64,000 nt of DNA from Parabacteroides sp. Its GTDB lineage: Bacteria; Bacteroidota; Bacteroidia; Bacteroidales; Tannerellaceae. Made by a program: the position numbers and the translations under genes. The number at the start of each line of letters is the position of its first letter. The first letter of the stretch is position 1. The notes under the pieces are model-generated. The model saw only the letters and a program-made list of their open reading frames with translations, was not told the origin of the DNA and made no database searches. Shown one piece after another: positions 51,814-59,324 of this stretch. Location of the stretch: the NCBI GenBank assembly GCA_017937385.1, contig JAGBDR010000011.1:1-64000 (forward strand), in the 5' to 3' direction.

Positions 51814-53550
51814 TTACTGCAAACGAAACGTAACCGGAATCGTGTATTTGACGGCCACGACCCTATTATTTTGCATACCGGGATGCCATTTCGGCATTTC
51901 CCGGATCACCCGGACCGCTTCCTTGTCCAGCGAAGGATCGATTCCGCGGATCACTTCAATATCTTTCAGGCTTCCATCCGTATCGACAACAAACGAGCAA
52001 GAGACACGGCCTTGTATGCCGTTCTCCTGGGCAATAACCGGATATTTTACATGTGTGGCCATATATCTCACCAACGAAGCCTGCCCACCCGGAAATTCCG
52101 GCATCCGTTGCACAACCGTAAAGATACGGCCGGACGTATCGACCTCTTTCACCTGTCTTTGTGTGATATGCGAAGCGCTCTTTTTCACTCTATCGGCCAA
52201 CCGGAAGGCTACCGGAACCGTATATCTGACACGAACTGCCTTGCCCCTTTGTTTGCCCGGCGACCATGCCGGCATGGTGTTTATCACACGCAATGCCTCC
52301 TGGTCCAGTTCCGGACTTACTCCACGGAGCACATCCGCATCCGAAACGGTTCCGTCTTTTCCGACAACGAAAGAACAATAAACCCGCCCTTCGATGCCAT
52401 TCCGGATCGCCGACTCCGGATATTTGGCATGCGTCTGCAGAAATTCCAGCAAAGCCTCCTGCCCACCCGGAAACTCCGGCATCTTCTCCACAACGGTAAA
52501 GATCAGGTTACGGCCATGTTCGACCGCTTTCGCCCCCTCTTCCGATAACACATATCCTTCACGCCGTTCAACCGGAACGGCATTACCAGTCATCGGAAAC
52601 GGCTGGATGATATCCGACAAATGGACTTCGGTAAACACGCTTTCCGACCATTCGTCCGTGATCCGTGCCAACGTATCGACATTGCTCAGGAGCAGCAAAA
52701 CGCCGACAACCGGTATAAAAATCAAGTATTTGGTCTTCCCGATGCTCCGGGAACGTTTCTTGTTCATCATGCTGATCCGGTTTCTCAGATGCATCATGTT
52801 GAAGTTGTTGGACAATGACGCGACCGATTTATGGGTATGCGCCAGTCCTAAAAGATGATATTGGTAGCTCCGGCAATCATAGCCCGACTCGAGGACCTTA
52901 TCATCCGCCAGGTATTCCAGATTATGACGTACTTCCCTTTTCAGCAACCAGACAAACGGATTCACCCAGCAGATGATACAAACCAGTTCACAAACAATCA
53001 CATCAATCGAATGCCACTGGTTGACATGTGTGCACTCGTGTGCCAGGATCTCATCGATCTCCTTCTCGGAATGGCTGTCCGGATGCAAGAACACCAGCCG
53101 GAAAAAGGAAAAAGGACCGGCCGGTTTCTTCAACACATGTACACGTACGTCATGGACCCAAGCCACTTTCGAATGCTTGGCCAGCAACAATATGCTGCTC
53201 AACTGCACGAAAAGACGGAGCAACAAGGCAATCACGCCGCCCCAATAGAGATAAGACATACCGGAAACCAACCGGTCACCTCCGCCTGTTCCGGGAACAA
53301 TATCAGAAGTTATCGCCGTTTCGGGCAAAATAGCCGAATACATCTGGATAACTTCCGCCATCGGCTCCTGCTCCCGGATCCAATCCTGAATATTCATCAA
53401 CGGGTAGAGCAATGACACCCCGAAGAATGCCAACAGGATGGTGCGGCGCAGTTTGAAGAACGTGTCCTTATAAAAGAACAGCCGATAGAAGGCATAAAGA
53501 AGTATAAACGATACATTTACCTTCAAGAAGTAGGCAAGTTCCGGTGTCAT
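51814..53550 (-). CDS. BlaR1-like M56 metallopeptidase with two TonB C-terminal domains
   Basis: A 578-aa membrane sensor-type protein. The N-terminal 300 residues have four or five helices and the zinc-protease motif HECTH (171-175) in DEILAHECTHVNQWHS, as in BlaR1/MecR1. Instead of a penicillin-binding domain, two TonB C-terminal-like domains follow (about 355-455 and 490-578). Both open with a RMPEFPGGQ-type motif, so they arose by duplication. With the BlaI-type repressor directly upstream it forms a signalling pair in which the protease would cleave the repressor. What it senses is unknown, and beta-lactams are not implied. Confidence 0.9.
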   Translation of the reverse strand: MTPELAYFLKVNVSFILLYAFYRLFFYKDTFFKLRRTILLAFFGVSLLYPLMNIQDWIREQEPMAEVIQMYSAILPETAITSDIVPGTGGGDRLVSGMSYLYWGGVIALLLRLFVQLSSILLLAKHSKVAWVHDVRVHVLKKPAGPFSFFRLVFLHPDSHSEKEIDEILAHECTHVNQWHSIDVIVCELVCIICWVNPFVWLLKREVRHNLEYLADDKVLESGYDCRSYQYHLLGLAHTHKSVASLSNNFNMMHLRNRISMMNKKRSRSIGKTKYLIFIPVVGVLLLLSNVDTLARITDEWSESVFTEVHLSDIIQPFPMTGNAVPVERREGYVLSEEGAKAVEHGRNLIFTVVEKMPEFPGGQEALLEFLQTHAKYPESAIRNGIEGRVYCSFVVGKDGTVSDADVLRGVSPELDQEALRVINTMPAWSPGKQRGKAVRVRYTVPVAFRLADRVKKSASHITQRQVKEVDTSGRIFTVVQRMPEFPGGQASLVRYMATHVKYPVIAQENGIQGRVSCSFVVDTDGSLKDIEVIRGIDPSLDKEAVRVIREMPKWHPGMQNNRVVAVKYTIPVTFRLQ

Positions 53551-53570
53551 GGCATTCGATATTTAACAGT

Positions 53571-53933
53571 TTATTCTCGTCCTTTCTCAATCATGTCAAT
53601 AATCTCTTTCAGCTCATCGGTCGAAATCTTCTGTTCTTTGGCAAAAAAGGAAACCATTTCCTTATACGAGTTCTTGAAATAGTTGTTCACCACATTTCCC
53701 ATAAAGGTCCGTTTATATTCTTCCTGTGGGATCAGCGGCCTGTATTCGTAAGTATTCCCGTAACGCTTGGCCTTCACGTATTTCTTACGTTCCAGATTCT
53801 TTACAATAGAGGCGAGTGTCGTATAAGGAGGCTTGGGCTCTTCATACTCCGCCAAAATGTCTTTGATAAAACATGGCTCGATCTGCCAGATTCTGCGCAT
53901 TACATCTTCTTCCTGTCTTGTTAATCTTTCCAT
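53571..53933 (-). CDS. BlaI/MecI/CopY-family repressor
   Basis: A 120-aa winged-helix repressor. The opening LTRQEEDVMRRIWQIEPC and the wing region PPYTTLASIVKNLERKKYV are typical, followed by a C-terminal dimerisation helix. In the family it is inactivated when a BlaR1-type protease cleaves it; the M56 gene lies 20 bp downstream. Its promoter overlaps inverted repeats, so it probably represses the whole five-gene operon. Confidence 0.92.
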   Translation of the reverse strand: MERLTRQEEDVMRRIWQIEPCFIKDILAEYEEPKPPYTTLASIVKNLERKKYVKAKRYGNTYEYRPLIPQEEYKRTFMGNVVNNYFKNSYKEMVSFFAKEQKISTDELKEIIDMIEKGRE

Positions 53934-53941
53934 TTTCTATA

Positions 53942-53991
53942 TTTTTTACGATCGTGTCGCAAATCTACGAATACATCGTAAAAAACACCAA
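53942..53991 (-). promoter_or_regulatory. Promoter and operator of the blaI-M56 operon
   Basis: Minus strand TTG (53989-53991), a 21-bp spacer and TAGATTTG (53960-53967). An 11-bp inverted repeat (53942-53952 with 53975-53985, TTTTTTACGAT type) brackets the -7 box, and TACGAATACATCGTA (53966-53980) forms an inner dyad of the kind BlaI proteins bind. Confidence 0.7.
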
Positions 53992-54045
53992 GGATCGCAC
54001 GTTAATTTGTATTAACACCCATTCTTTTTGAATTTTCCCCGCGAC

Positions 54046-54120
54046 TATTCTGTAATCAGTGCCAGCGATTATAAAATCGGTGCCTATGATTATATAATTA
54101 GCGACGGTGATTATATAATC
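54046..54120. repeat. Array of four GATTATATAATC palindromes at a strict 21-bp period
   Basis: Units at 54046 (degenerate, 9 of 12 bases), 54067, 54088 and 54109 read TATTCTGTAATC, GATTATAAAATC, GATTATATAATT and GATTATATAATC. The starts are exactly 21 bp apart. GTGCC and GCGACGGT-type spacers separate them. Confidence 0.8.
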
Positions 54121-54240
54121 ACAACCTAAAATCAAAGAATAGTATGAAGGGGAAATAGCTTTATATGCCAAAAAATACGGCATCCAACATTTTTTGGCAA
54201 AACAGTTGCCGGAACTTAACATATATTGTCAGTAAAATAC

Positions 54241-54358
54241 TTGACAAACAGGCTCGATAGATATACTTTTGTACTGTGGTTTTTTCATAATAGTATTAGA
54301 TTTAAGGTTAACAAAGTTGGTTAGGGGTTGTCGGGAGACAATCCTTAATTTTTTTATA
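54241..54358 (+). ncRNA. Bacteroidales-1-like small RNA, copy 1, with promoter
   Basis: TTG (54241-54243), a 20-bp spacer and TACTTTTG (54264-54271) give a start near 54278. The RNA of about 79 nt carries the conserved TTTTTTCATAATAGTATTAG and GATTTAAGGTTAACAAAG blocks. It ends in a hairpin (GGGTTGTC pairing with GACAATCC) and TTTTTTT. No start codon or frame is kept. From memory this matches the Bacteroidales-1 RNA class, a stand-alone RNA bounded by promoter and terminator. Confidence 0.65.
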
Positions 54359-54495
54359 TGCCCCTGCTCCCTCCACTGATCCCGTTTCGAGCATATTTTC
54401 ATGTTTTTGTAGCGTTTTTTATAGCGTGACACTGGCAAAAAGTCCTTACATTTAAGCCGTGTAATCAACAAAGAATCCATGTAAATACAAATATC

Positions 54496-55392
54496 ATGAA
54501 AATGCTATCTTTTATGTTTGCGCTCCTTTTAGGAGTCTTCGTGCCGGCCGGAGAGCTTTCGGCTGCAGGCAAAAAACAAAATCCGCATTACATTCCGGTG
54601 AAGAACAGCCGGGAGCTGCACGCCTATTTCCGGTATGTGCCCGGCCGACCGATCGTGGTCAGCGGCCATCGTGGCGGAATGTTGGACGGGTATCCGGAGA
54701 ACTGTATCGAATCGTTCGAAAAAACGCTGTCTTATATGGAGTCGTTTTTCGAGATCGACCCGCGCCTGACCAAAGACGGAGTGATCGTGCTGATGCACGA
54801 CGAAACCCTCGACCGGACCACGACCGGAAAGGGGAAAGTTTCGGACTACACGTATGCGGAGTTGCAACAATTCAACTTGGTTGACCGGAACGGCCACGTA
54901 ACTCCTTTCAAGATTCCGACCTTGAAAGAATGCCTGAAATGGAGCAAAGGCAAAACGATCCTGAATCTGGACATCAAAGATGTGCCGCTGGAGGTCATGG
55001 CTGATTTTATCGAAAAGGAAAAGCCTGCCAACGTCATGTACACGGTGCATAATGCCGAACAAGCCCGCTATTATCTCGACCGGGAGCCTGCCGCGATGTT
55101 TTCCTGCTGGTGTAAGAACCGGGAAGAATTCGACCGGTACGAGGAAGCCGGTATCCCGTGGGGACAGGTGATGGCGTATGTCGGCCCGAAAATGAGACCT
55201 GAACAGCAACCGCTGTACGACGCCTTACACCGCAACGGCGTCTTGTGCATGATTTCCGTTGCCCCGACACACGACCGGGCGAAAACGGAAACAGAGAAAA
55301 TCGCCGGTTACCAGTTGGAGATCGCAACTCGCCCGGATGTGATCGAAACAGACTATCCGTACCTATTTCAAGGACTTGACTTAACCAAATAA
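54496..55392 (+). CDS. Exported glycerophosphodiester phosphodiesterase-family protein
   Basis: A 298-aa protein with a signal peptide (ending LSAAG) and the GDPD TIM barrel. The catalytic set is visible: H58 in SGHRGG, E86 and D88 in FFEIDPRL, and H101 in MHDETLDRTT. PENCIESFEKTL matches the family's second block. It would hydrolyse glycerophosphodiesters from lipid turnover in the periplasm. The gene is bracketed by two almost identical small-RNA genes in the same orientation, which suggests gain or loss by recombination between them. Confidence 0.9.
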   Translation: MKMLSFMFALLLGVFVPAGELSAAGKKQNPHYIPVKNSRELHAYFRYVPGRPIVVSGHRGGMLDGYPENCIESFEKTLSYMESFFEIDPRLTKDGVIVLMHDETLDRTTTGKGKVSDYTYAELQQFNLVDRNGHVTPFKIPTLKECLKWSKGKTILNLDIKDVPLEVMADFIEKEKPANVMYTVHNAEQARYYLDREPAAMFSCWCKNREEFDRYEEAGIPWGQVMAYVGPKMRPEQQPLYDALHRNGVLCMISVAPTHDRAKTETEKIAGYQLEIATRPDVIETDYPYLFQGLDLTK

Positions 55393-55477
55393 GGAGATTT
55401 AAAAGATTCTTTAGAACCGATTAGAATCTTTTTGCGATTTGCATTCAACTGATTAACAAGTATTAGCAATAAAACAC

Positions 55478-55595
55478 TTGACAAACGCTCTTGACGGGCG
55501 TACCTTTGTACTGTGGTTTTTTCATAATAGTATTAGATTTAAGGTTAACAAAGTTGGTTAGGGGTTGTCGGGATGACAATCCTTAATTTTTTTAT
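55478..55595 (+). ncRNA. Bacteroidales-1-like small RNA, copy 2, with promoter
   Basis: TTG (55478-55480), a 20-bp spacer and TACCTTTG (55501-55508) give a start near 55515. From there to the T run (about 55593) it is almost the same as copy 1, with one inserted T in the terminator loop. The two copies lie 1237 bp apart around the GDPD gene. Confidence 0.65.
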
Positions 55596-55641
55596 CCCTA
55601 TTTCAATTCTCTTCCTTCCCGGACATGCCATTTAAAAACAT

Positions 55642-56757
55642 TCAAAGCAACTTATAGCTGTTTCCGGGCAACGCCTTGATCTTTCCGTTTATCTCCAGTT
55701 CAAACAATAGCGTGGAGAGTTGTTGTATCGGCATATCCAATAGTAAAGCAAGTTCATTGATATGGATCTCTTTCCGGGTCCGCATGACAGCCAAGACCGG
55801 ATTTTGTTCCGGGACCGGGACGTCCGGATCGGAGAAGAACAGTTCCGTTTGCACAGGAGCTGCCGGGGCCTGCACATCCCAACAAAGGGCGGAAAGCAAA
55901 TCATCGGCCGAAGTGATCAAGCCCGCCTTGTTTTGCCGGATCAGGTTGTTGCAACCTTTGGAATGGCTGTCGCCGACACGTCCCGGAAAACTGTAGACAT
56001 CCCGCCCGTAGGAGAACGCAATATCCGCCGTCACTAAAGAACCGCCCTTTTCGGCCGATTCGACCACGATCGTACAGTCTGACATTCCGGCGACAATCCG
56101 GTTCCGTTGGAGAAAATTCGGACGGTCCGGATCGGTCCCGCTGGGAAAATCGGTCAACAGGCCGCCCGATTCCAGCATTTCCACAGCCGTATTCCGATGA
56201 GCGGAAGGATAGATGCGGTCCAGGCCATGCGCCAATACGGCAACGGTCGGCAGCCGGTTACGCAAGGCGTTCCGGTGGGCACAAATATCGATCCCGTAGG
56301 CCAGCCCGCTCACGACCAACAGGTCCGGAATCGCTTTGGCCAGATCTTTGAGAAGTGATTCGGTAAGTTCCCGCCCGTATTCCGTTGCATTGCGGGTACC
56401 GACAACACTGATGATACGGGCTGCATCGAGATTCGTATTCCCTTTGAAATAGAAAAGGACGGGAGCGTCCGGGCATTCTCGCAAACGAACCGGGTAGTTC
56501 GCATCCGTCAGGTAAAAACAGGAAATATGGTTTTTCTCGATAAAAGCCAGTTCCTTTTCCGCCCGGTGCAGGATTTCCGGGCGTTTGATTTCGGCAGCGG
56601 TCGCGCTGCCGATACCGGAGACTCTTTCCAACAACTGCCGCTTTTCAGCAAACACCGCCTCTGCATCTCCCAACGTCTGCAGAAGATGACGCGCCAGAAT
56701 GTCTCCCACGCCGTTTATCATAGTAAGGCCAATTTGGTAAATCCGTTTGTCTGTCAT
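55642..56757 (-). CDS. dprA: DNA-processing protein DprA
   Basis: A 371-aa protein that loads RecA on incoming single-stranded DNA during natural transformation; it is also widespread in species not known to be competent. An N-terminal helical region with a helix-hairpin-helix-like VSGIGSATAAEIKR is followed by the Rossmann domain: SVVGTRNATEYG, SGLAYGIDICAH and QRNRIVAGMS. A C-terminal winged helix (about 305-371) completes the usual layout. It is the last gene of the U32 - thioesterase - dprA operon, overlapping the thioesterase gene by 4 bp. Confidence 0.94.
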   Translation of the reverse strand: MTDKRIYQIGLTMINGVGDILARHLLQTLGDAEAVFAEKRQLLERVSGIGSATAAEIKRPEILHRAEKELAFIEKNHISCFYLTDANYPVRLRECPDAPVLFYFKGNTNLDAARIISVVGTRNATEYGRELTESLLKDLAKAIPDLLVVSGLAYGIDICAHRNALRNRLPTVAVLAHGLDRIYPSAHRNTAVEMLESGGLLTDFPSGTDPDRPNFLQRNRIVAGMSDCTIVVESAEKGGSLVTADIAFSYGRDVYSFPGRVGDSHSKGCNNLIRQNKAGLITSADDLLSALCWDVQAPAAPVQTELFFSDPDVPVPEQNPVLAVMRTRKEIHINELALLLDMPIQQLSTLLFELEINGKIKALPGNSYKLL

Positions 56758-57167
56758 GTATGTTCTATTTTTTTCAACATTTCATCAAAATATTCGCCCC
56801 GTGTCAGCTTCCCGTTCTCGACGATCACCGACTCGACAATTCCTTTCGCCGCCAACACTTGGTCGGAAGCTCTGTAAATATCCTGTTCGAATACGAGCTT
56901 GACACCCTTTTTATAGACATTGAGGCAAGAGACATAGTGGTCTCCGCTCCTAAGGGAAGTCTTATACTGGATCTCCACCCGCGACACGAATCCGTCAATC
57001 CCTTGCTCGTGCATCTTCCCGAAGTTTTCGCCAAGCGATTCCAGAAATTCATGGCGCGTGTGCTCCATATAATGCTGGTAGTTGGAGTTGTTGACCACTC
57101 CTTGCAGGTCGCATTCATAGTCGCGAACCTTGTCTGTCAAGGTAAAGAGATATTCTTTCTTCATCAT
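56754..57167 (-). CDS. Acyl-CoA thioesterase of the YbgC/4HBT family
   Basis: A 137-aa single hot-dog-fold protein. The motif YECDLQGVVNNSNYQHYMEH holds the Asp and the Asn/His positions of the 4-hydroxybenzoyl-CoA thioesterase family, although the usual DxxGHVNN-type Gly-His reads GVVNN here. It would hydrolyse short-chain acyl-CoA or acyl-ACP thioesters. It overlaps both the U32 gene before it and dprA after it by 4 bp each, so the three are tightly coupled. Confidence 0.9.
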   Translation of the reverse strand: MMKKEYLFTLTDKVRDYECDLQGVVNNSNYQHYMEHTRHEFLESLGENFGKMHEQGIDGFVSRVEIQYKTSLRSGDHYVSCLNVYKKGVKLVFEQDIYRASDQVLAAKGIVESVIVENGKLTRGEYFDEMLKKIEHT

Positions 57168-58423
57168 TCCAATACTTTTTCAAGTTGAACTTTTTCCATT
57201 TTATACAACCGGTCGGACGGGCGGATCTTTTCGCTCACCTTCAAGGAGAAGCGTTCGCCTTTGACCGTTTCGTCCACCGGCTTCAGGGCGACGCGGATCT
57301 CTTCGACCGTCTGCATGACCGCGCCCGTCGTCGGTCCGGTAATCAGAATCTCATCGCCCGTTTTCAGGCTGCCGGACTCCATTTCGAACTCCGCCACGCC
57401 GATCTTGTCGAAATATTTGATTCCTTTGGCGACATAGACCTTCTTCTTGGTCGCGCCCGACCCGTATTTGCTGCTCCATTCGCCCAACCGCTGCCCCAAG
57501 TAATAGCCGTCCCAGAATCCCCGGTTGAACACGCTCCGCAGACGCTCGTCCCACGCGGCCACCTTCGCCTCGTCGAACGTGCCGTTGCAATAGGCGCGCA
57601 CGGCCTCCTTATAGCATTCCGTCACGATACGGACATATTCGGGACCGCGGGCGCGTCCCTCGATCTTGAATACCCGCACACCGGCATCCATCATCTTATT
57701 CATGAAATGGATCGTCTTCAGGTCTTTCGGCGACATGATATACTGGTTCTCGACATCCAATTCGATATTACTGTCCTTGTCCTTGACCGTATAGGCACGC
57801 CGGCAGATCTGCATACAGGCGCCCCGGTTGGCGGAAGCGTTCATCTCGTGCAAGCTCAGGTAACATTTGCCGGAAACGGCCATGCAGAGGGCGCCGTGGG
57901 CAAACATCTCGATGCGGATCAGTTCCCCTTTCGGCCCTTTTATCTGTTCGTCAACGATTTGCCGGTAGATTTCATGTACCTGTTTCAAGTTCAACTCACG
58001 CGCCAGGACGACGACATCGGCAAACCGGGCATAGAATTTCAACGCTTCCGCATTGGAGATGTTGAGTTGTGTGGAGAGATGCACCTCCTGCCCGATGCTA
58101 TTGGCATAGCTCATCGCCGCCACATCCGCCGCAATGATTGCCGAAACACCCGCCGCTTTCGCCGCATCGATAATCTCACGCATCAACGGCAGGTCTTCCC
58201 CATAAATGACCGTATTGACGGTCAGGTAACTTTTAAGCCCGTGCTCCCGGCAGATCGTCGCAATCTTGCGCAAGTCGTCTGTCGTAAAGTTATTGGAAGA
58301 GCGCGACCGCATATTCAGCCCTTCGATCCCGAAATAGACCGAATCCGCCCCACCTTGGATAGCCGCCATCAACGATTCATACGAACCGACCGGCGCCATT
58401 ATTTCAAATTCTTTCTCGTTCAA
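57164..58423 (-). CDS. U32 family protein (tRNA hydroxylation TrhP-like)
   Basis: A 419-aa protein of peptidase family U32. The family signature EMFAHGALCMAVSGKCYLS lies at 172-190, with further cysteines at 203 and 207 in GACMQICRR. C180, C187, C203 and C207 probably bind an iron-sulphur cluster. The YegQ/TrhP branch makes 5-hydroxyuridine at tRNA position 34 from prephenate, which fits this length better than the collagenase label of older annotation. It leads an operon with the thioesterase and dprA. A candidate -7 box TACCTTTG lies at 58451-58458. Confidence 0.9.
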   Translation of the reverse strand: MNEKEFEIMAPVGSYESLMAAIQGGADSVYFGIEGLNMRSRSSNNFTTDDLRKIATICREHGLKSYLTVNTVIYGEDLPLMREIIDAAKAAGVSAIIAADVAAMSYANSIGQEVHLSTQLNISNAEALKFYARFADVVVLARELNLKQVHEIYRQIVDEQIKGPKGELIRIEMFAHGALCMAVSGKCYLSLHEMNASANRGACMQICRRAYTVKDKDSNIELDVENQYIMSPKDLKTIHFMNKMMDAGVRVFKIEGRARGPEYVRIVTECYKEAVRAYCNGTFDEAKVAAWDERLRSVFNRGFWDGYYLGQRLGEWSSKYGSGATKKKVYVAKGIKYFDKIGVAEFEMESGSLKTGDEILITGPTTGAVMQTVEEIRVALKPVDETVKGERFSLKVSEKIRPSDRLYKMEKVQLEKVLE

Positions 58424-58639
58424 GTTCTTATACTTTTACTGGTTTGTCTGCAAAGGTAGAAATAATAGAGGATAAAAAAGAATAGTTTCATTTTTTCCCC
58501 TCCTAAATAGGTATAGCTATCCGATTATTCACTACCTTTGTAAACAGTAATAACCTTAAAATGCAGGCTTTAAGAAAGGAGTGACCGCCTGCCGGAACAC
58601 CAATCCGGAATTACCAACAATCAAAAACAAGTAGAGAAG

Positions 58640-58670
58640 TTGCTCAATTGATAAACTTTCTCTATTTTTG
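58640..58670 (+). promoter_or_regulatory. Promoter of the HigBA module
   Basis: TTG (58640-58642), a 20-bp spacer and TATTTTTG (58663-58670). The start codon of higB is only 4 bp further on (58675), so the mRNA would be nearly or fully leaderless. Confidence 0.7.
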
Positions 58671-58674
58671 TCGT

Positions 58675-59016
58675 ATGACCAGAAAGATTGTAGCATACGA
58701 GAACTACTATAAAGACTTTTTTGATGCCTTGGATAAAGGTACGCAAGAAAAAATCTTGTATGGCCTACTTTTATTAAAAACTCAAGATAGGTTACCGGCA
58801 AAGTATATTAAGTTTCTCAAAGATGGTTTATATGAGTTAAGAATAGAATGGCAAGGTAACATCTACCGGATTTTTTTCTGTTATGATGAAGGACACATTG
58901 TTATATTATTCAATGGCTTTCAGAAAAAAACACAGAAAACTCCAGATAGAGAAATTGATAAAGCATTAAGACTAAAGAAAGAATATTATGAGCGAAAAAG
59001 AACTAAAGATGTTTGA
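58675..59016 (+). CDS. higB: HigB-type RelE-fold toxin
   Basis: A 113-aa toxin of the phage-derived Gp49-like/HigB family, a ribosome-dependent mRNA interferase type. It shows PAKYIKFLKDGLYELRIEW, then YRIFFCYDEGHIVILFNGFQ with the family's central strands, and a KKTQKTPDREIDKALRLKKE tail. ATG 58675 fits the family N-terminus; the upstream ATG at 58648 would lie before the -7 box. It overlaps the antitoxin gene by 29 bp, and the toxin comes first, as in HigBA systems. Confidence 0.92.
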   Translation: MTRKIVAYENYYKDFFDALDKGTQEKILYGLLLLKTQDRLPAKYIKFLKDGLYELRIEWQGNIYRIFFCYDEGHIVILFNGFQKKTQKTPDREIDKALRLKKEYYERKRTKDV

Positions 59017-59290
59017 TGTCGATGCGCAGTTGGATGCAGTGTTTGGCAAAGAAGGGACTCCGGAACGTAGGGCTGCCGAAGATAGAGCTAATGCTTTCTT
59101 TACTGGACAGATTATTGAGGAAGCAAGAAAAAAAGCCAATATGACCCAGGCTGAGCTTGCCGAAAAGATAGGGACCAACAAGTCTTACATTTCCCGTGTG
59201 GAGACTGGGAGAACAGAACCAAAGGTTTCTACTTTTTATCGCATCGCTTCCGCGTTGGGGTTGAGTGTTGAATTGACTTCTGTCATGTGA
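58988..59290 (+). CDS. higA: HigA-type XRE antitoxin
   Basis: A 100-aa antitoxin. The N-terminal half is a charged, probably flexible region that would bind the toxin; the C-terminal half is an HTH of the XRE type: KANMTQAELAEKIGTNKSYI is followed by SRVETGRTEPKVSTF. The end of the gene carries the TTG box of the dus promoter. It is expected to repress its own operon, but no clear operator is visible near the higB start. Confidence 0.93.
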   Translation: MSEKELKMFDVDAQLDAVFGKEGTPERRAAEDRANAFFTGQIIEEARKKANMTQAELAEKIGTNKSYISRVETGRTEPKVSTFYRIASALGLSVELTSVM

Positions 59291-59305
59291 TTTATCGTAC
59301 TTTTG
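59273..59305 (+). promoter_or_regulatory. Promoter of dus
   Basis: TTG (59273-59275), a slightly long 22-bp spacer and TACTTTTG (59298-59305), partly inside the end of higA. The start codon follows at 59325. Confidence 0.6.
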
Positions 59306-59324
59306 TGGCCTATAATAAGAAGGT

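Larger units (their letters stand above)
53992..54495. other. Divergent intergenic region with a 21-bp array and the first RNA copy
   Basis: It holds the GATTATATAATC array (54046-54120) and the first promoter-to-terminator RNA (54241-54358). Between 54359 and 54495 I see no clear promoter for the GDPD gene and no open frame. Confidence 0.65.

Noticed and set aside
53965..54222. 85-aa minus-strand frame
   Set aside because: It is the translated GATTATATAATC array and includes the BlaI operator.
57185..58459. 424-aa plus-strand open frame
   Set aside because: Antisense to the U32 gene, which carries the full PROSITE-type signature.
58561..58584. Seven-codon leader peptide behind TACCTTTG at 58533
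   Set aside because: No TTG box precedes the -7 match and the HigBA module has its own promoter; the evidence is too weak.
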